This document shows, piece by piece, positions 36,350 through 45,627 of a DNA stretch of 64,000 bases. Below the pieces are notes generated by a model. That model did not search any database, had not been told where the DNA came from, and saw nothing but the letters and a program-made list of their open reading frames with translations. The first letter of the stretch is position 1. The number at the start of each line of letters is the position of its first letter. Position numbers and translations under genes: made by a program. Source of the DNA: Microbispora catharanthi (GTDB lineage Bacteria; Actinomycetota; Actinomycetes; Streptosporangiales; Streptosporangiaceae); the NCBI RefSeq assembly GCF_006334915.2, contig NZ_VDMA02000024.1, forward strand, positions 1-64,000. Reading direction: 5' to 3'.

Positions 36350-36760
36350 ATGATGGCCAAGTATCTGCTGCTCAAGCACTACCGGGGCGCTCCCGCACCG
36401 GTCAACGACGTGCCGATGGACCAGTGGACGCCGGAGGAGGTCGACGCGCACGTGCAGTACATGCGCGACTTCGCGGCCCGCCTGGAGGAGACGGGTGAGT
36501 ACGTCGGCGAACAGGCGCTGGCACCCGAGGGCACGTTCGTGCGGTATGACGGCGAGGGGCGCCCGCCGGTGACCGACGGTCCGTTCGCCGAGACCAAGGA
36601 CCTCATCGCCGGCTGGGTGATCATCGACGTGGAGTCCTGGGATCGCGCGGTCGAGCTGGCCGGGGAGCTGTCCGCCGCTCCAGGGGCCGGCGGCAAGCCG
36701 ATCCACGAGTGGCTCGAGGTGCGGCCGTTCCTCACCGAGCTTCCGACCATCACGGACTGA
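36350..36760 (+). CDS. DGPF/YCII-domain protein
   Basis: ATG 36350 has GAGGAG four bases upstream (136 residues). The protein starts MMAKYLLLKHYRGAPAP and contains the defining DGPFAETKDLIAGW motif (about residues 80-93) followed by ELAGELSAAPGAGGKPIHEW, with WLEVRPF at the end. DGPF proteins are nearly always encoded directly upstream of an ECF42-type sigma factor. Here a GTG follows at 36766 and reads NESLLRTL, exactly how such sigma factors begin, but the gene ends in unrelated sequence. The intact protein is therefore orphaned. Confidence 0.88.
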   Translation: MMAKYLLLKHYRGAPAPVNDVPMDQWTPEEVDAHVQYMRDFAARLEETGEYVGEQALAPEGTFVRYDGEGRPPVTDGPFAETKDLIAGWVIIDVESWDRAVELAGELSAAPGAGGKPIHEWLEVRPFLTELPTITD

Positions 36761-36765
36761 CGCGC

Positions 36766-36792
36766 GTGAACGAGTCCCTGCTGCGGACCCTC
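36766..36792 (+). pseudogene. 5' stub of an ECF42-type sigma factor gene
   Basis: GTG 36766, six bases after the DGPF stop, reads MNESLLRTL, the conserved opening of ECF42 sigma factors that accompany DGPF proteins. The match ends there. The following sequence is the antisense of the convergent acetyltransferase gene, so the remaining ~400 codons have been lost by a rearrangement. The match is nine residues long and rests mainly on genomic context. Confidence 0.5.
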
Positions 36793-36802
36793 AATAGAGG
36801 GT

Positions 36803-37246
36803 CTAGAGGCTCCGCGGGTCGCGCACCCGCAGGCCGAAGGCCGACAGGCCCTGCTCGTGGTGCTCGATCAGCCCGAGGCGACGGTAGAAGGCGTGGTTGG
36901 CGGGGCCTTCCGAGGTGGATTCGTGGTCGGTGGTGAGGACGAAGTAGCGGCAATGCGCATACCGGTCCTTGAGGTGCTCCAGCAGCAGGCGGCCGACGCC
37001 CTTGCCGTGGTGCTGGGCGTTGACCAGCAGCTCCTGCACATAACAGACGATCTCGTCGTCGGACACCGTCCGTGCCAGGCCGAGCAGTTGGCCCGACTCG
37101 TCTCTGGCGGTGATGACCAGGTGCGAGTTGGCCATGCTCCGGCACACCCGAGCGACATCGCGCGTCCATGGGTGCCAGCCGACCGAGTCGTAGAGCTCGA
37201 ACACCTCCGCCTCGTCGAACGCCGTCTCTTGAGCGATGATCACCAA
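36803..37246 (-). CDS. GNAT family N-acetyltransferase
   Basis: The 147-residue protein has a start at TTG 37246 or GTG 37243, with GGGAG upstream. It reads FELYDSVGWHPWTRD, typical of small single-domain GNATs, then the acetyl-CoA motif LLVNAQHHGKGVGRLLLEHL (about 73-92; Q/RxxGxG/A form QHHGKGVG), and FYRRLGLIEHHEQGLSAFGL near the end. The acceptor substrate is unknown. It is convergent with the DGPF gene, and its 3' end sits at the junction where the sigma factor stub breaks off, so it may have arrived by that rearrangement. Confidence 0.87.
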   Translation of the reverse strand: MVIIAQETAFDEAEVFELYDSVGWHPWTRDVARVCRSMANSHLVITARDESGQLLGLARTVSDDEIVCYVQELLVNAQHHGKGVGRLLLEHLKDRYAHCRYFVLTTDHESTSEGPANHAFYRRLGLIEHHEQGLSAFGLRVRDPRSL

Positions 37247-37499
37247 TTACGGGTCTCCCTGATCTTTTCGACATGTGGCGACGCATCCGAGCCTATTCAG
37301 TGGAGAGCGGCGGTGGCCGGCAGTGGGGCTCGATGGCGGGCTGCGCGGCACCGACAAATCTTCCACGGCTTTTTGGTTGATCGTCACGCCTGCCCGAGGT
37401 GGGGTGCTTTGACAGCGTGGAAACCCGAAGCTTCCGGCGCGATTCGCCCACCACCGTAGGGGACGAGTCGGTGCGGCCATCACAGAAAAGGGGTCGTCG

Positions 37500-38723
37500 A
37501 TGGGAGACGGGATCAGGGCGCGGGTGTCGGTCACCGGGCTGGGCGCCATCACACCGCTGGGCGCGGACGTGGCCACCACCTGGGCGGGCCTGCTGGAAGG
37601 ACGGTCGGGCATCCGCCTGATCGAGGAGGACTGGGCCGATGACCTGCCCGTACGGATCGCCGGCCGGCTGCCGGTGGACCCCGCCGAGGTGCTGGGGCGG
37701 GTGGCGGCGCGACGGCTCGACCGCTGCCAGCAGGCGGCGCTGGTCGCGGCGCGGGAGGCGTGGGCGGACGCGGGGGCGCCCGGCGTCGAGCCCGAGCGCC
37801 TCGCCGTGGTGATCGGCACGGGGGTCGGCGGCGTCCTGACCACGCTGACCCAGAACGAGATCCTCGAAAGGTCCGGCCCGCGCAGGATCTCGCCCTACAC
37901 GGTGCCGATGCTGATGCCCAACGGGCCGGCGGCGGTGGTCAGCATCGAGCTCGGCGCGCGCGGAGGCGCGCACACGCCGGTGAGCGCCTGCGCCACCGGC
38001 GCCGAGGCGATCGCGATGGGCCTGGACCTCATCAGGCTCGGGCGCGCGGACATGGTCATCGCGGGCGGCGCGGAGGCGTGCGTCCATCCGCTGACCCTGG
38101 CCGGGTTCGCGCAGGCCAAGGCCGTCTCCACGCGCAACGACGCGCCGCAGGAGGCGTCGCGGCCGTTCGACGTGGGGCGCGACGGCTTCGTGCTGGGCGA
38201 GGGGGCCGCGCTGGTGGTGCTGGAACGCGAGGAGTTCGCCGCCGCCCGCGGCGCCCGGGTGCACGCCACCCTCGTCGGCGCCGGGGTCACCTCCGACGCC
38301 CACCACATCACCGCCGCCGACGCGGCCGGACAGGCGCGCGCGATGCGGCTCGCCCTGACCGACGCCGGTCTGGACGCTCTCGACGTGGGGCACGTGAACG
38401 CCCACGCCACCTCGACCCCCACGGGCGACCTGACCGAGAACGCGTCGATCGCCGAGGCGATCGGGACGCATCCCGCGGTCACCGCGATCAAGTCGATGAC
38501 CGGTCACCTGTGCGGCGCGGCCGGGTCGCTGGGCGCGATCGCCACCGTTCTCGCCCTGCGCGACGGGGTGATCCCCGCGATCCGCAACCTCGGCGACCCG
38601 GACCCGGAGGTGAAGCTCGACCTCGTGGCCGGGGCGCCGCGCAGCGGCCGCTGGACGGCCGGGCTGGTCAACTCCTTCGGCTTCGGCGGCCACAACGCCT
38701 CACTGGTCTTCACCAGTGCCTGA
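37500..38723 (+). CDS. Beta-ketoacyl-ACP synthase II (FabF-like)
   Basis: The 407-residue protein has the full KAS II plan. VSVTGLGAITPLG opens it, and the nucleophile C164 lies in VSACATGAEA; H302 in NAHATSTPTGD and H336 in TGHLCGAAG complete the Cys-His-His site. The C-terminus GLVNSFGFGGHNASLVF is the glycine-rich loop. It condenses malonyl-ACP with an acyl-ACP in fatty acid or related synthesis. It is a single gene, so whether it serves primary metabolism or a specialised lipid is not clear. The preceding 250 bases hold no gene. Confidence 0.92.
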   Translation: MGDGIRARVSVTGLGAITPLGADVATTWAGLLEGRSGIRLIEEDWADDLPVRIAGRLPVDPAEVLGRVAARRLDRCQQAALVAAREAWADAGAPGVEPERLAVVIGTGVGGVLTTLTQNEILERSGPRRISPYTVPMLMPNGPAAVVSIELGARGGAHTPVSACATGAEAIAMGLDLIRLGRADMVIAGGAEACVHPLTLAGFAQAKAVSTRNDAPQEASRPFDVGRDGFVLGEGAALVVLEREEFAAARGARVHATLVGAGVTSDAHHITAADAAGQARAMRLALTDAGLDALDVGHVNAHATSTPTGDLTENASIAEAIGTHPAVTAIKSMTGHLCGAAGSLGAIATVLALRDGVIPAIRNLGDPDPEVKLDLVAGAPRSGRWTAGLVNSFGFGGHNASLVFTSA

Positions 38724-38731
38724 CGTGTGCG

Positions 38732-39493
38732 TCAGATCGGGCCGCGGCCGTCGAAGAGGTCGTCCGGCCAAGGGCTCTGGCTGCCGTCGCCGCTGCCGGA
38801 CGGGCCGGGGGTGGGCTGCTGCGGCTCGGGCGAGGCGGGCTCGGGCGGCGGGGTGGGCACGAACTGCGTGTTCGGCAGCGGCCGGGGCGGCTCCGGCTCG
38901 TCCTCGCCGCGGAACAGCAGCATCCAGGTGACCAGCAGCAGCGCGAGCACGAGCGTGGCCAGCAGCGTCGAGGCGAGCACGACCGAGCGCCGGGTGGCCA
39001 CCGGCGGCGGGGGCGGCGCGGGTGGGGCCGGCAGCGCGGGGGTGCGGTCGCCCAGCCAGTAATGCGCGAAGTCGGGGCCGTGCCGCTGCCCGATCAGCGT
39101 GCCGGACACGGTGACCGGGTCGAGGAACCGCTCGGCCCCCGGGCCGTTCGGCACGTACGGCACGGCCACCCAGGGCGCGGGCCCGTCCTGCATCGCCAGG
39201 ACGGGAGGCGTGTCGGGGGACACCCTGCCGCGCACCCGGTCGACCAAGGAGGCGCCCCACCCGCGTACACCCGTCCGGCCTTGCGCGTCCTTGATCGCGG
39301 TGACGAACCGGTCCCTCGCGGCGGCGTCGAAGGCGGCGCCGCTGGACAGGACGGCCACCGACACCACCCGGCCGTCGGGCGCCTGGCCCAGGTAGACGAG
39401 CCCGGCCGGGGCCGTCTGCAGACGCGCCTGCAGCGCGAACGGCCCCACGTGGGGCGGGTCGCCGTACTGCAGCGGAGTGACCATCCCCCACAT
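38732..39493 (-). CDS. Membrane protein with a degenerate kinase N-lobe-like domain
   Basis: ATG 39493 is preceded by a GGGGG run (253 residues; an internal ATG at 39484 is possible). The opening DPPHVGPFALQARLQTAPAG and VYLGQAPDGRVVSVAVL lines up with the N-lobe of actinobacterial Ser/Thr kinases (DPxxIGxYxLxxRLGxGGxGxVYLGxxPDGRxVAVKVL). The glycine loop is lost, Ala replaces the catalytic Lys, and the whole C-lobe with HRD and DFG is missing. A Pro-rich stretch, one membrane helix (about 165-190: SVVLASTLLATLVLALLLV) and a Pro/Glu-rich tail follow. Inference: a regulatory relative of PknB-type kinases rather than an enzyme. It is convergent with the FabF gene. Confidence 0.72.
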   Translation of the reverse strand: MWGMVTPLQYGDPPHVGPFALQARLQTAPAGLVYLGQAPDGRVVSVAVLSSGAAFDAAARDRFVTAIKDAQGRTGVRGWGASLVDRVRGRVSPDTPPVLAMQDGPAPWVAVPYVPNGPGAERFLDPVTVSGTLIGQRHGPDFAHYWLGDRTPALPAPPAPPPPPVATRRSVVLASTLLATLVLALLLVTWMLLFRGEDEPEPPRPLPNTQFVPTPPPEPASPEPQQPTPGPSGSGDGSQSPWPDDLFDGRGPI

Positions 39494-39609
39494 CAAAACA
39501 CACCCCCACATCCGGAACCCACGGGCGCGTCAGGGGGTGTGGCACGCGCTGGGACGGGCAAATGGGAGAGAAATGGATTCTCCAGCCGAGTCACGATTGA
39601 ATAACGAGC

Positions 39610-40653
39610 ATGACCGTTGCCGATGAACGCAGTGACCCGGAGCCCGGCGAGGGCGTGACGGAGCAGGAGGAGGGCGAGGCCCCGCTGGACGCCCTGCGGG
39701 AGGCGCTGGCCGAGGTCCGGCGTGTGATCGTCGGGCAGGAGCACATGGTCGAGCGGCTGCTGGTGGCGCTGCTCGCCCGGGGACACTGCCTGCTCGAAGG
39801 CGTCCCGGGGGTCGCCAAGACGCTGGCCGCCTCGACGCTGGCCACCGTCGTGGGCGGCACGTTCGCCCGCATCCAGTTCACCCCCGACCTGGTGCCCAGC
39901 GACATCGTCGGCACCCGCGTCTACCACCCGAGCTCCGAGCGGTTCGACGTCGAGCTCGGGCCGGTGTTCGTCAACTTCCTGCTCGCCGACGAGATCAACC
40001 GCGCTCCCGCGAAGGTGCAGTCGGCCCTGCTGGAGGTGATGGCCGAGCGGCAGGTGACGCTCGCGGGGCGCACCCACCCGCTGCCCCGGCCGTTCGTCGT
40101 GCTGGCCACACAGAACCCGATCGAGTCGGAGGGCGTCTACCCGCTGCCCGAGGTGCAGCGCGACCGGTTCCTGTTCAAGGTGCGCGTGTCCCATCCGAGC
40201 GCGCACGAGGAGCTGGAGATCCTCCAGCGGATGAGCGTGCGCCCGCCCGTGCCCAGGCCGGTGCTCGACCCGGCCACGCTGGTGCGACTGCAGGACTTGG
40301 CCGAGGAGGTCTCGGTCCACCAGCTCGTGGCCGACTACGTCGTACGGCTGGTCATGGCCACGCGCACCCCGGCGGACTACGGCCTGGCCGACCTGCAGGA
40401 CACGATCGAGATCGGGGTGAGCCCCCGGGCGACGCTTGGGCTGATCGCCGCCGGGCGGGCTCTGGCCCTGCTGCGCGGACGCGACTACCTGCTGCCCGAC
40501 GACGTCCGCGACGTGGCGGTCGACGTCATGTCGCACCGGCTGATGCTCACCTTCGACGCACTGGCCGACGAGGTGGACCCCGACGACGTCGTACGCCGGG
40601 TCCTGCAGTCGGTGCCGCCGCCGCTCGTCGTGTGGAACCAGGGCATGCGATGA
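39610..40653 (+). CDS. MoxR-family AAA+ ATPase
   Basis: The 347-residue protein has Walker A as GVPGVAKT (64-71), Walker B as [10 protein letters not shown], sensor 1 in [10 protein letters not shown], and the arginine-finger region [35 protein letters not shown] is the lid segment typical of MoxR proteins. With the following DUF58 and VWA genes (overlaps ATGA and ATGA) it forms the classic MoxR-DUF58-VWA operon. This family acts as a chaperone-like ATPase for assembly or maturation of enzymes or envelope complexes; the client is not known here. The upstream 116-base gap separates it from the divergent kinase-like gene. Confidence 0.93.
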   Translation: MTVADERSDPEPGEGVTEQEEGEAPLDALREALAEVRRVIVGQEHMVERLLVALLARGHCLLEGVPGVAKTLAASTLATVVGGTFARIQFTPDLVPSDIVGTRVYHPSSERFDVELGPVFVNFLLADEINRAPAKVQSALLEVMAERQVTLAGRTHPLPRPFVVLATQNPIESEGVYPLPEVQRDRFLFKVRVSHPSAHEELEILQRMSVRPPVPRPVLDPATLVRLQDLAEEVSVHQLVADYVVRLVMATRTPADYGLADLQDTIEIGVSPRATLGLIAAGRALALLRGRDYLLPDDVRDVAVDVMSHRLMLTFDALADEVDPDDVVRRVLQSVPPPLVVWNQGMR

Positions 40654-41570
40654 GCGGGGCGAACCCCGACCAGGCGCTGCGGCGGCTGGAGCTGACGGTG
40701 GTGCGGCGGCTGGACGGGCTGCTGCAGGGCCGCCACCAGGGGCTGATCCCCGGGCCCGGCAGCGACCACGGCGACACCCGCGTGTACGTGCCGGGCGAGG
40801 ACGACGTGCGCCGCATGGACTGGGCGGTGACGGCGCGCACGACGGTCCCGCACGTGCGGGACCTGATCGCCGACCGGGAGCTGGAGACCTGGGCGGTGGC
40901 CGACCTGTCGGCCAGCATGGAGTTCGGCACGGCCGACATGTCGAAACGCGACCTGGTCGTCAGCGCCGTCGGGGCGATCGGGATCCTGGCGAGCCGGGTG
41001 GGCGACCGGTTCGGCGCCCACATCCTGTACGGCGACGACGTGCACCGCTTTCCGGCCAAGCCCGGCCGGCCCCGGCTGTACGCTCTGCTGCACTCGCTGC
41101 TCAGCGCGCCGCCCGCGCAGGGTGCGGTGGACCTCGGGGAGGCTCTGGAGATGATGGCGACGGCGCACCGCAAGCGCGGGCTGCGGGTGGTCGTCTCCGA
41201 CTTCCTCGACTCGCCCGACTCCTGGGAGCCGCCGCTGCGCCGCCTGGCCGCGCGGCACCAGGTGCTCGCCGTGGAGATCATCGATCCCCGCGAGCTGGAA
41301 CTGCCCGACGTCGGGTTCGTCACCCTCGCCGACCCCGAGACCGGGCGCTCGCGCGGCGTCCACCTGTCGTCCGCGCTCAGGGAGCGGTACGCCGAGGCGG
41401 CGGCCGAGCAGCGCCGGGCGACCCGGGCGGCGCTGCGCCAGGCCGGGGCGGCCCACCTGGTGCTGCGCACCGATCGCGACTGGGTGTTCGACATCGCCGA
41501 GTTCGTGCTGCGCCAGCGGCGGGCCTCCCACCTGCTGCGCCGGGCCGCGAACAGGAAGGCGGGCGCATGA
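40650..41570 (+). CDS. DUF58 domain protein
   Basis: ATG 40650 overlaps the MoxR stop (ATGA). The 306-residue product has the DUF58 signature [21 protein letters not shown] (about 43-63; GDDxRxIDW form) and a VWA-like continuation: [24 protein letters not shown]. No membrane helix is evident, unlike longer DUF58 proteins that carry two at the N-terminus. It works with the MoxR ATPase. Its stop overlaps the VWA gene start. Confidence 0.92.
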   Translation: MSGANPDQALRRLELTVVRRLDGLLQGRHQGLIPGPGSDHGDTRVYVPGEDDVRRMDWAVTARTTVPHVRDLIADRELETWAVADLSASMEFGTADMSKRDLVVSAVGAIGILASRVGDRFGAHILYGDDVHRFPAKPGRPRLYALLHSLLSAPPAQGAVDLGEALEMMATAHRKRGLRVVVSDFLDSPDSWEPPLRRLAARHQVLAVEIIDPRELELPDVGFVTLADPETGRSRGVHLSSALRERYAEAAAEQRRATRAALRQAGAAHLVLRTDRDWVFDIAEFVLRQRRASHLLRRAANRKAGA

Positions 41571-42514
41571 CCTTCCTCACCCCCGGCTGGCTCTGGCTGT
41601 TCGTCCTGGTCGCCGCGATGGTCGCGGCGTACGTCGCGGCGCAGTTCGCGCGCCGCCGCTACACGGTGCGCTTCACGAACCTCGCGCTGCTGTCGCTCGT
41701 GGCGCCCGAGCGGCCCACCTGGCGGCGGCACCTACCGGCCGTGCTGTTCCTCGTCATGATGAGCCTGCTGGTGCTCGGCGCCGCCCGGCCCGCAGGCGAG
41801 GTGAGGGTGCCCCGCGACCGCGCCACCATCATGGTCGCCGTGGACGTGTCGCTGTCGATGGAGTCGGCCGACGTCCCGCCCACCCGGCTCGTCGCGGCCA
41901 AGCAGGCCGCCCAGCAGTTCGTGAGAGACCTGCCCGAGCGGTTCAACGTGGGAGTGGTGGCCTTCGCCAGATCGGCCGCCGTCGTGATCTCCCCCACCAC
42001 CGACCACGCCGCCGTGAACACCGCGATCTCCAGCCTCACCACCCGGCCCGGCACCGCGATCGGCGAGGCCGTGTTCAACTCGCTCGACTCGATCAGGTCG
42101 TTCGACCAGCGGGCCGTCACCGATCCACCCCCGTCCGCCATCGTGCTGCTGTCGGACGGCGACAACACCTCCGGACGGTCGGTCAACGAGGCCGTCGAGG
42201 CGTCGGTCGGCGCCAAGGTGCCGGTGTCCACGATCGCGTACGGCACGCCCGAGGGCACGGTGACGATCGACAACCGGGCGGTGCAGGTGCCGGTCAACAA
42301 GACCACGCTGAAGTCGCTGTCGGACGGCACCGGAGGCCGGGCCTACACCGCGGAGTCGGGCAGCGAACTGCGCGACGTGTACGCGCAGATCGGCACCTCG
42401 CTCGGCTACAAGGTCGTGCACCAGGAGATCACCCAGCGGTTCCTCGTCGCGGCGATCGTCGCGGGCCTGCTGGCCGCCGCGGCGGCGATGCTGCTGGGCG
42501 CCCGCATCCCCTGA
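41567..42514 (+). CDS. VWA-domain membrane protein (BatA-like)
   Basis: The 315-residue protein has two N-terminal membrane helices (about 7-26 and 56-73), an extracytoplasmic VWA domain with an intact MIDAS (DVSLSMES near 92-99, then T in PGTAIGEAV and D in [10 protein letters not shown]), and a C-terminal membrane helix ([19 protein letters not shown]). The layout is that of BatA/Aerotolerance proteins in MoxR operons. It probably presents a metal-dependent adhesion site to partner proteins in the envelope. The following 130 bases are intergenic. Confidence 0.92.
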   Translation: MTFLTPGWLWLFVLVAAMVAAYVAAQFARRRYTVRFTNLALLSLVAPERPTWRRHLPAVLFLVMMSLLVLGAARPAGEVRVPRDRATIMVAVDVSLSMESADVPPTRLVAAKQAAQQFVRDLPERFNVGVVAFARSAAVVISPTTDHAAVNTAISSLTTRPGTAIGEAVFNSLDSIRSFDQRAVTDPPPSAIVLLSDGDNTSGRSVNEAVEASVGAKVPVSTIAYGTPEGTVTIDNRAVQVPVNKTTLKSLSDGTGGRAYTAESGSELRDVYAQIGTSLGYKVVHQEITQRFLVAAIVAGLLAAAAAMLLGARIP

Positions 42515-42647
42515 CCCGCCTGACGCCCTGGGGCCGCCCGGCCCCTGCCCGAACTCACCGAACGGCGATGACGCCAGGGCCACGGACGCGCGGCACGGAC
42601 CGCACGCGTGGAGATCACAGGTCCGCGGCGTTGGTACGTTTGGGCAC

Positions 42648-43277
42648 GTGGCCCATTACTTCGAGGAGAGCCCCCAGACGGCCAGCCGGCCCGGTTCGGT
42701 CACCCTGGTCCTCCCGGATCTGCACCTGCGACTGGAGACCGACCGTGGGGTGTTCTCCCCCGAACGGATCGATCCGGGAACCCGGGTGCTGCTGGAGACC
42801 GTGCCCCCGCCTCCGGCCGAGGGCGACCTGCTCGACCTCGGATGCGGATACGGGCCCATCGCGCTGACGATGGCGTCGCGGGCGCCGGGGGCCACAGTGT
42901 GGGCCGTCGACGTCAACCGCCGCTCGGTGGAGCTGTGCGCGCGGAACGCCACGAGCGCCGGCCTTGACAAAGTAAGGTCGGTTCATGTCGACGAGATGCC
43001 GGCGGACGTCAGGTTCAGGGCCATCTGGTCGAACCCGGCCATCCGCATCGGCAAGGCCGCGCTCCACGAGATGCTCACCCGGTGGCTCGACCGGCTCACC
43101 CCCGACGGCAGCGCGTACCTGGTCGTGCAGAAGCACCTGGGCTCCGACTCCCTGCAGCGCTGGCTGAGCGACCAGGGCCTGCCCACCTCACGGCTGGCCT
43201 CCCGGTCCGCCTACCGCGTACTGCGGGTCGACGCGCGTCCCGCCGAGGTCCAGAAGCGAGAAAGCAAGGAGCGATGA
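42648..43277 (+). CDS. RsmC/RlmG-like class I methyltransferase
   Basis: The 209-residue protein is the methyltransferase-small (MTS) domain: motif I LLDLGCGYGPIALTMA (about 63-78), motif II VWAVDVNRRSVELCARNA, and motif IV NPAIRIGKAALHEML, where rRNA guanine-N2 methyltransferases usually have NPPIRxGK. So one Pro is replaced by Ala in the NPPI/F catalytic motif, while Asn is kept. It most likely methylates rRNA or tRNA. The TrmH-family gene overlaps its stop by four bases, supporting an RNA-modification pair. Confidence 0.87.
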   Translation: MAHYFEESPQTASRPGSVTLVLPDLHLRLETDRGVFSPERIDPGTRVLLETVPPPPAEGDLLDLGCGYGPIALTMASRAPGATVWAVDVNRRSVELCARNATSAGLDKVRSVHVDEMPADVRFRAIWSNPAIRIGKAALHEMLTRWLDRLTPDGSAYLVVQKHLGSDSLQRWLSDQGLPTSRLASRSAYRVLRVDARPAEVQKRESKER

Positions 43278-43825
43278 GCACTCCGAACCCGCGCAGGCAG
43301 CTCAAGCCGACCGACGTCAAGCGGCTCAACCGCACCTGGCGCCGCAACACCGAGGGCCGTCTCGCGCTGATCCTCGAATCGGTGACCGGCCCCTTCAACA
43401 TCGGATCGATCTTCCGTACGGGCGCCGCCTTCGGCGTGGAGACGGTCTGGCTGGCCGGCAACGCCACCCCGCCCACCAACCCCAAGGCCCAGAAGACCGC
43501 ACTCGGCACCGACCGTCTGGTCGAGTGGCACGAGCCGGTCCCGGTGACCGAGGCCGTACGCGCGGCCAGGGAGGAGGGGTTCCGGGTGGTCGCCGTCGAG
43601 CTGACCGGCGACGCCGTTCCCCTGCACGAGGCCAAGCTCGACGGCGATGTCTGCCTGGTGCTCGGCAGCGAGGACCACGGCTGCTCCCCCGCCTGCCTGG
43701 AGGCGGCCGACTCGGTGGCCTACATCCCCCAGGTCGGCCGGGTGGGCTCCGTCAACGTGGCGGTCGCGGCGGCCATCGCGATGGCGGAGGCCAGGCGGCA
43801 GGAATGGGCGTCGTCCGCCGGGTAG
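43274..43825 (+). CDS. TrmH-family RNA 2'-O-methyltransferase
   Basis: ATG 43274 overlaps the preceding stop. The 183-residue SPOUT protein has motif 1 as GPFNIGSIFRTGAAFGVE, motif 2 as LVLGSEDHGCSPACLE and motif 3 as VGRVGSVNVAVAAAIAMAE, the three pieces of the trefoil-knot SAM site. RLNRTWRRNTEGRLALILE at the N-terminus is seen in the actinobacterial subset. It should transfer a methyl to ribose 2'-OH in tRNA or rRNA; the exact nucleotide is unknown. The next gene is convergent, 108 bases away. Confidence 0.92.
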   Translation: MSTPNPRRQLKPTDVKRLNRTWRRNTEGRLALILESVTGPFNIGSIFRTGAAFGVETVWLAGNATPPTNPKAQKTALGTDRLVEWHEPVPVTEAVRAAREEGFRVVAVELTGDAVPLHEAKLDGDVCLVLGSEDHGCSPACLEAADSVAYIPQVGRVGSVNVAVAAAIAMAEARRQEWASSAG

Positions 43826-43933
43826 CCGCCCCCCGAGACGGCCCCCGGCGTCGCGCCCGGACCAGCGCACGACGTGCGGGCTCGCGGCCGGCCGCGCCGC
43901 GAGCCCTCTCCCCTGCCGTACGGCGGCTCGGCC

Positions 43934-44491
43934 CTACTCGGGAAGCGGACCGAACAGCCAGTTGCCGTGGGACTCCGCGTCCGGGCTGCGGAAGAACTGC
44001 TCGTTGGCCAGATGCAGCTCCTGCCGGCTCAGTGAGCCGTTGCCGTCCAGGTCGAGATGCTCGAACGCGGCGGCGGCGTTCGCCTCCGACATGCGGAAGG
44101 CGCTTGCGGCCATCCGCAGGTATTCGGTCCGGGTGATCCTCCCGTCTCCGTCGGTGTCCATGAGGTCGTAGAAGGCGTCGGCGACCGGCGCGACGTGGGT
44201 GTGGTAGCCCGCCTCGGGCTGAGTGACGAACCGATGGAACCCGGCCATGAACTCTTTCAGCTCGACGCGCTCGTCCCCGTCGGTGTCCATGGGCAGGGTG
44301 ACCTCGTCCCACAGCCTCGCGTACCGGTCCCGGACCCGCTGCGACTGCGTGGAGCCCGGCGCGAACCCGAACGCGTTCACCAGCCGGTCGGCCGAGGCGG
44401 TGTAGTCCATCTTGTCGATGGTCCCGTCGTCGTCCACGTCCAGAAGCGTGAACAGATGGGTCAGCTTGCGCTGCTGCAGGTCGTTGAGCAT
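43934..44491 (-). CDS. Calerythrin-like EF-hand calcium-binding protein
   Basis: The 185-residue cytoplasmic protein has four EF-hand loops: DVDDDGTIDKMDY (18-30), DTDGDERVELKEF (about 69-81), DTDGDGRITRTEY (about 114-126) and DLDGNGSLSRQEL (about 148-160). All four carry acidic residues at positions 1, 3, 5 and 12, although loop 1 has Asp at the last coordinating position. The spacing and length match calerythrin of Saccharopolyspora and Streptomyces CabC. It probably buffers calcium or senses it during development. It is divergent from the reductase gene, with about 75 bases between starts. Confidence 0.93.
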   Translation of the reverse strand: MLNDLQQRKLTHLFTLLDVDDDGTIDKMDYTASADRLVNAFGFAPGSTQSQRVRDRYARLWDEVTLPMDTDGDERVELKEFMAGFHRFVTQPEAGYHTHVAPVADAFYDLMDTDGDGRITRTEYLRMAASAFRMSEANAAAAFEHLDLDGNGSLSRQELHLANEQFFRSPDAESHGNWLFGPLPE

Positions 44492-44565
44492 GGGCCCTCC
44501 CCAGTCCTGTTACCGTGAGCGACCGTGACTTTACCTTCCGCTACCGATTGTGGGAAGGTGCCGTG

Positions 44566-45627
44566 GTGCGGGTTCACGTGATCGACGGGGCCAACGGCTT
44601 CGTGGCCTCTCATCTCATCGGCTCACTGCTGGCCCGGGGCGACGAGGTGATCGCCCTCGCCCGCGCCTCCGCCGAGGTGGTGCGCCGCCGGGTCGCGGAC
44701 GCGCTGCGCTGCCTCGGCTTCGACGAGTCCCCGGCGGGACGCCTCCGGGTGCGCGGGCTGGCGCTGGACGAGCCGGACCTCGGCCTTCCTGTCACCGAGG
44801 TCTTCGCCGAGCCCTGCACCTACTGGCATGTCGCGGCGCTCGTCACCTTCTTCCCCCGCCGCGAGGAGGAGCTCCTGAACGTGAACGTGACGGGATCGGC
44901 CAACACGCTGGCGACGTACGAGCGGCACGCCCGGCCCGGCTCGCGCTATGTCCTCGTCGGGACGGCCTATCAGTGCGGGCTCGACACCGAGGGCCCCGTT
45001 CCCGAGGACTGGCCGTCGCAGGCTCCGCCGGACCGGTTCCGGAACTTCTACGAATACTCCAAACGCCAAGCGGAGATCGCGCTGGCACGGTCGCGGTCCG
45101 TCCGCGAGGGCGCCGCCCTGGTGGCCCGGCTGGGCGTGATGGTCGGGCACTCCCGCACCGGGCGGGCGCTGACCGACTACGGCCTGTACGACTTCCTCCG
45201 GGTGATCGCCTTCTTCGCCCGGCGCACGCCCGGGGAACGGGTCCGCCTCCCCTGCCATCCGGACGCCAACCTCCATCTGACCCCCGTCGACACCACGGTC
45301 TCCCGGCTGCTCGCGCTCGCCGCCGCGGACCGGGCGCGTCCGGTCTCCCACCTGGTGAGCGGAGCCACCGTGCCGGTGCGCGACCTGTTCGACGTGATCA
45401 ACGCCCACCTGCCGATCGAACTGGTTCCCGCCACGCCCGAAGAGATCCGCGACAGGCCGTTCAGCCGGTTCGAGGCGGTGGTCAACATGCGGGCCAAATA
45501 CACCGCGACCTATTTCCGGCACCACTACGACTTCGAGTGGCGGGATGCGACGGCCCCGCCCGCCGTCACTCTCTCGACCCTCGACCGGCTGGTCTCCTGG
45601 TATGTACGGGAGGGGCTGCCCGAATGA
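44566..45627 (+). CDS. Thioester-reductase-like extended SDR
   Basis: GTG 44566 is chosen because GGGAAGG lies seven bases upstream and the Rossmann strand then starts at residue 2 (353 residues). VHVIDGANGFVASHLIGSLL holds GxxGFxxSH, the form of thioester-reductase and male-sterility SDRs rather than sugar epimerases. Other signs are ALARASAEVVRRRVADAL, WHVAALVTFF, and the active-site YEYSKRQAEIAL (YxxxK). Its stop overlaps the start of a fatty acyl-AMP ligase gene, and an acyl carrier protein gene follows. A role in reducing an acyl-ACP thioester to an aldehyde is therefore plausible but unproven. Confidence 0.85.
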   Translation: MRVHVIDGANGFVASHLIGSLLARGDEVIALARASAEVVRRRVADALRCLGFDESPAGRLRVRGLALDEPDLGLPVTEVFAEPCTYWHVAALVTFFPRREEELLNVNVTGSANTLATYERHARPGSRYVLVGTAYQCGLDTEGPVPEDWPSQAPPDRFRNFYEYSKRQAEIALARSRSVREGAALVARLGVMVGHSRTGRALTDYGLYDFLRVIAFFARRTPGERVRLPCHPDANLHLTPVDTTVSRLLALAAADRARPVSHLVSGATVPVRDLFDVINAHLPIELVPATPEEIRDRPFSRFEAVVNMRAKYTATYFRHHYDFEWRDATAPPAVTLSTLDRLVSWYVREGLPE

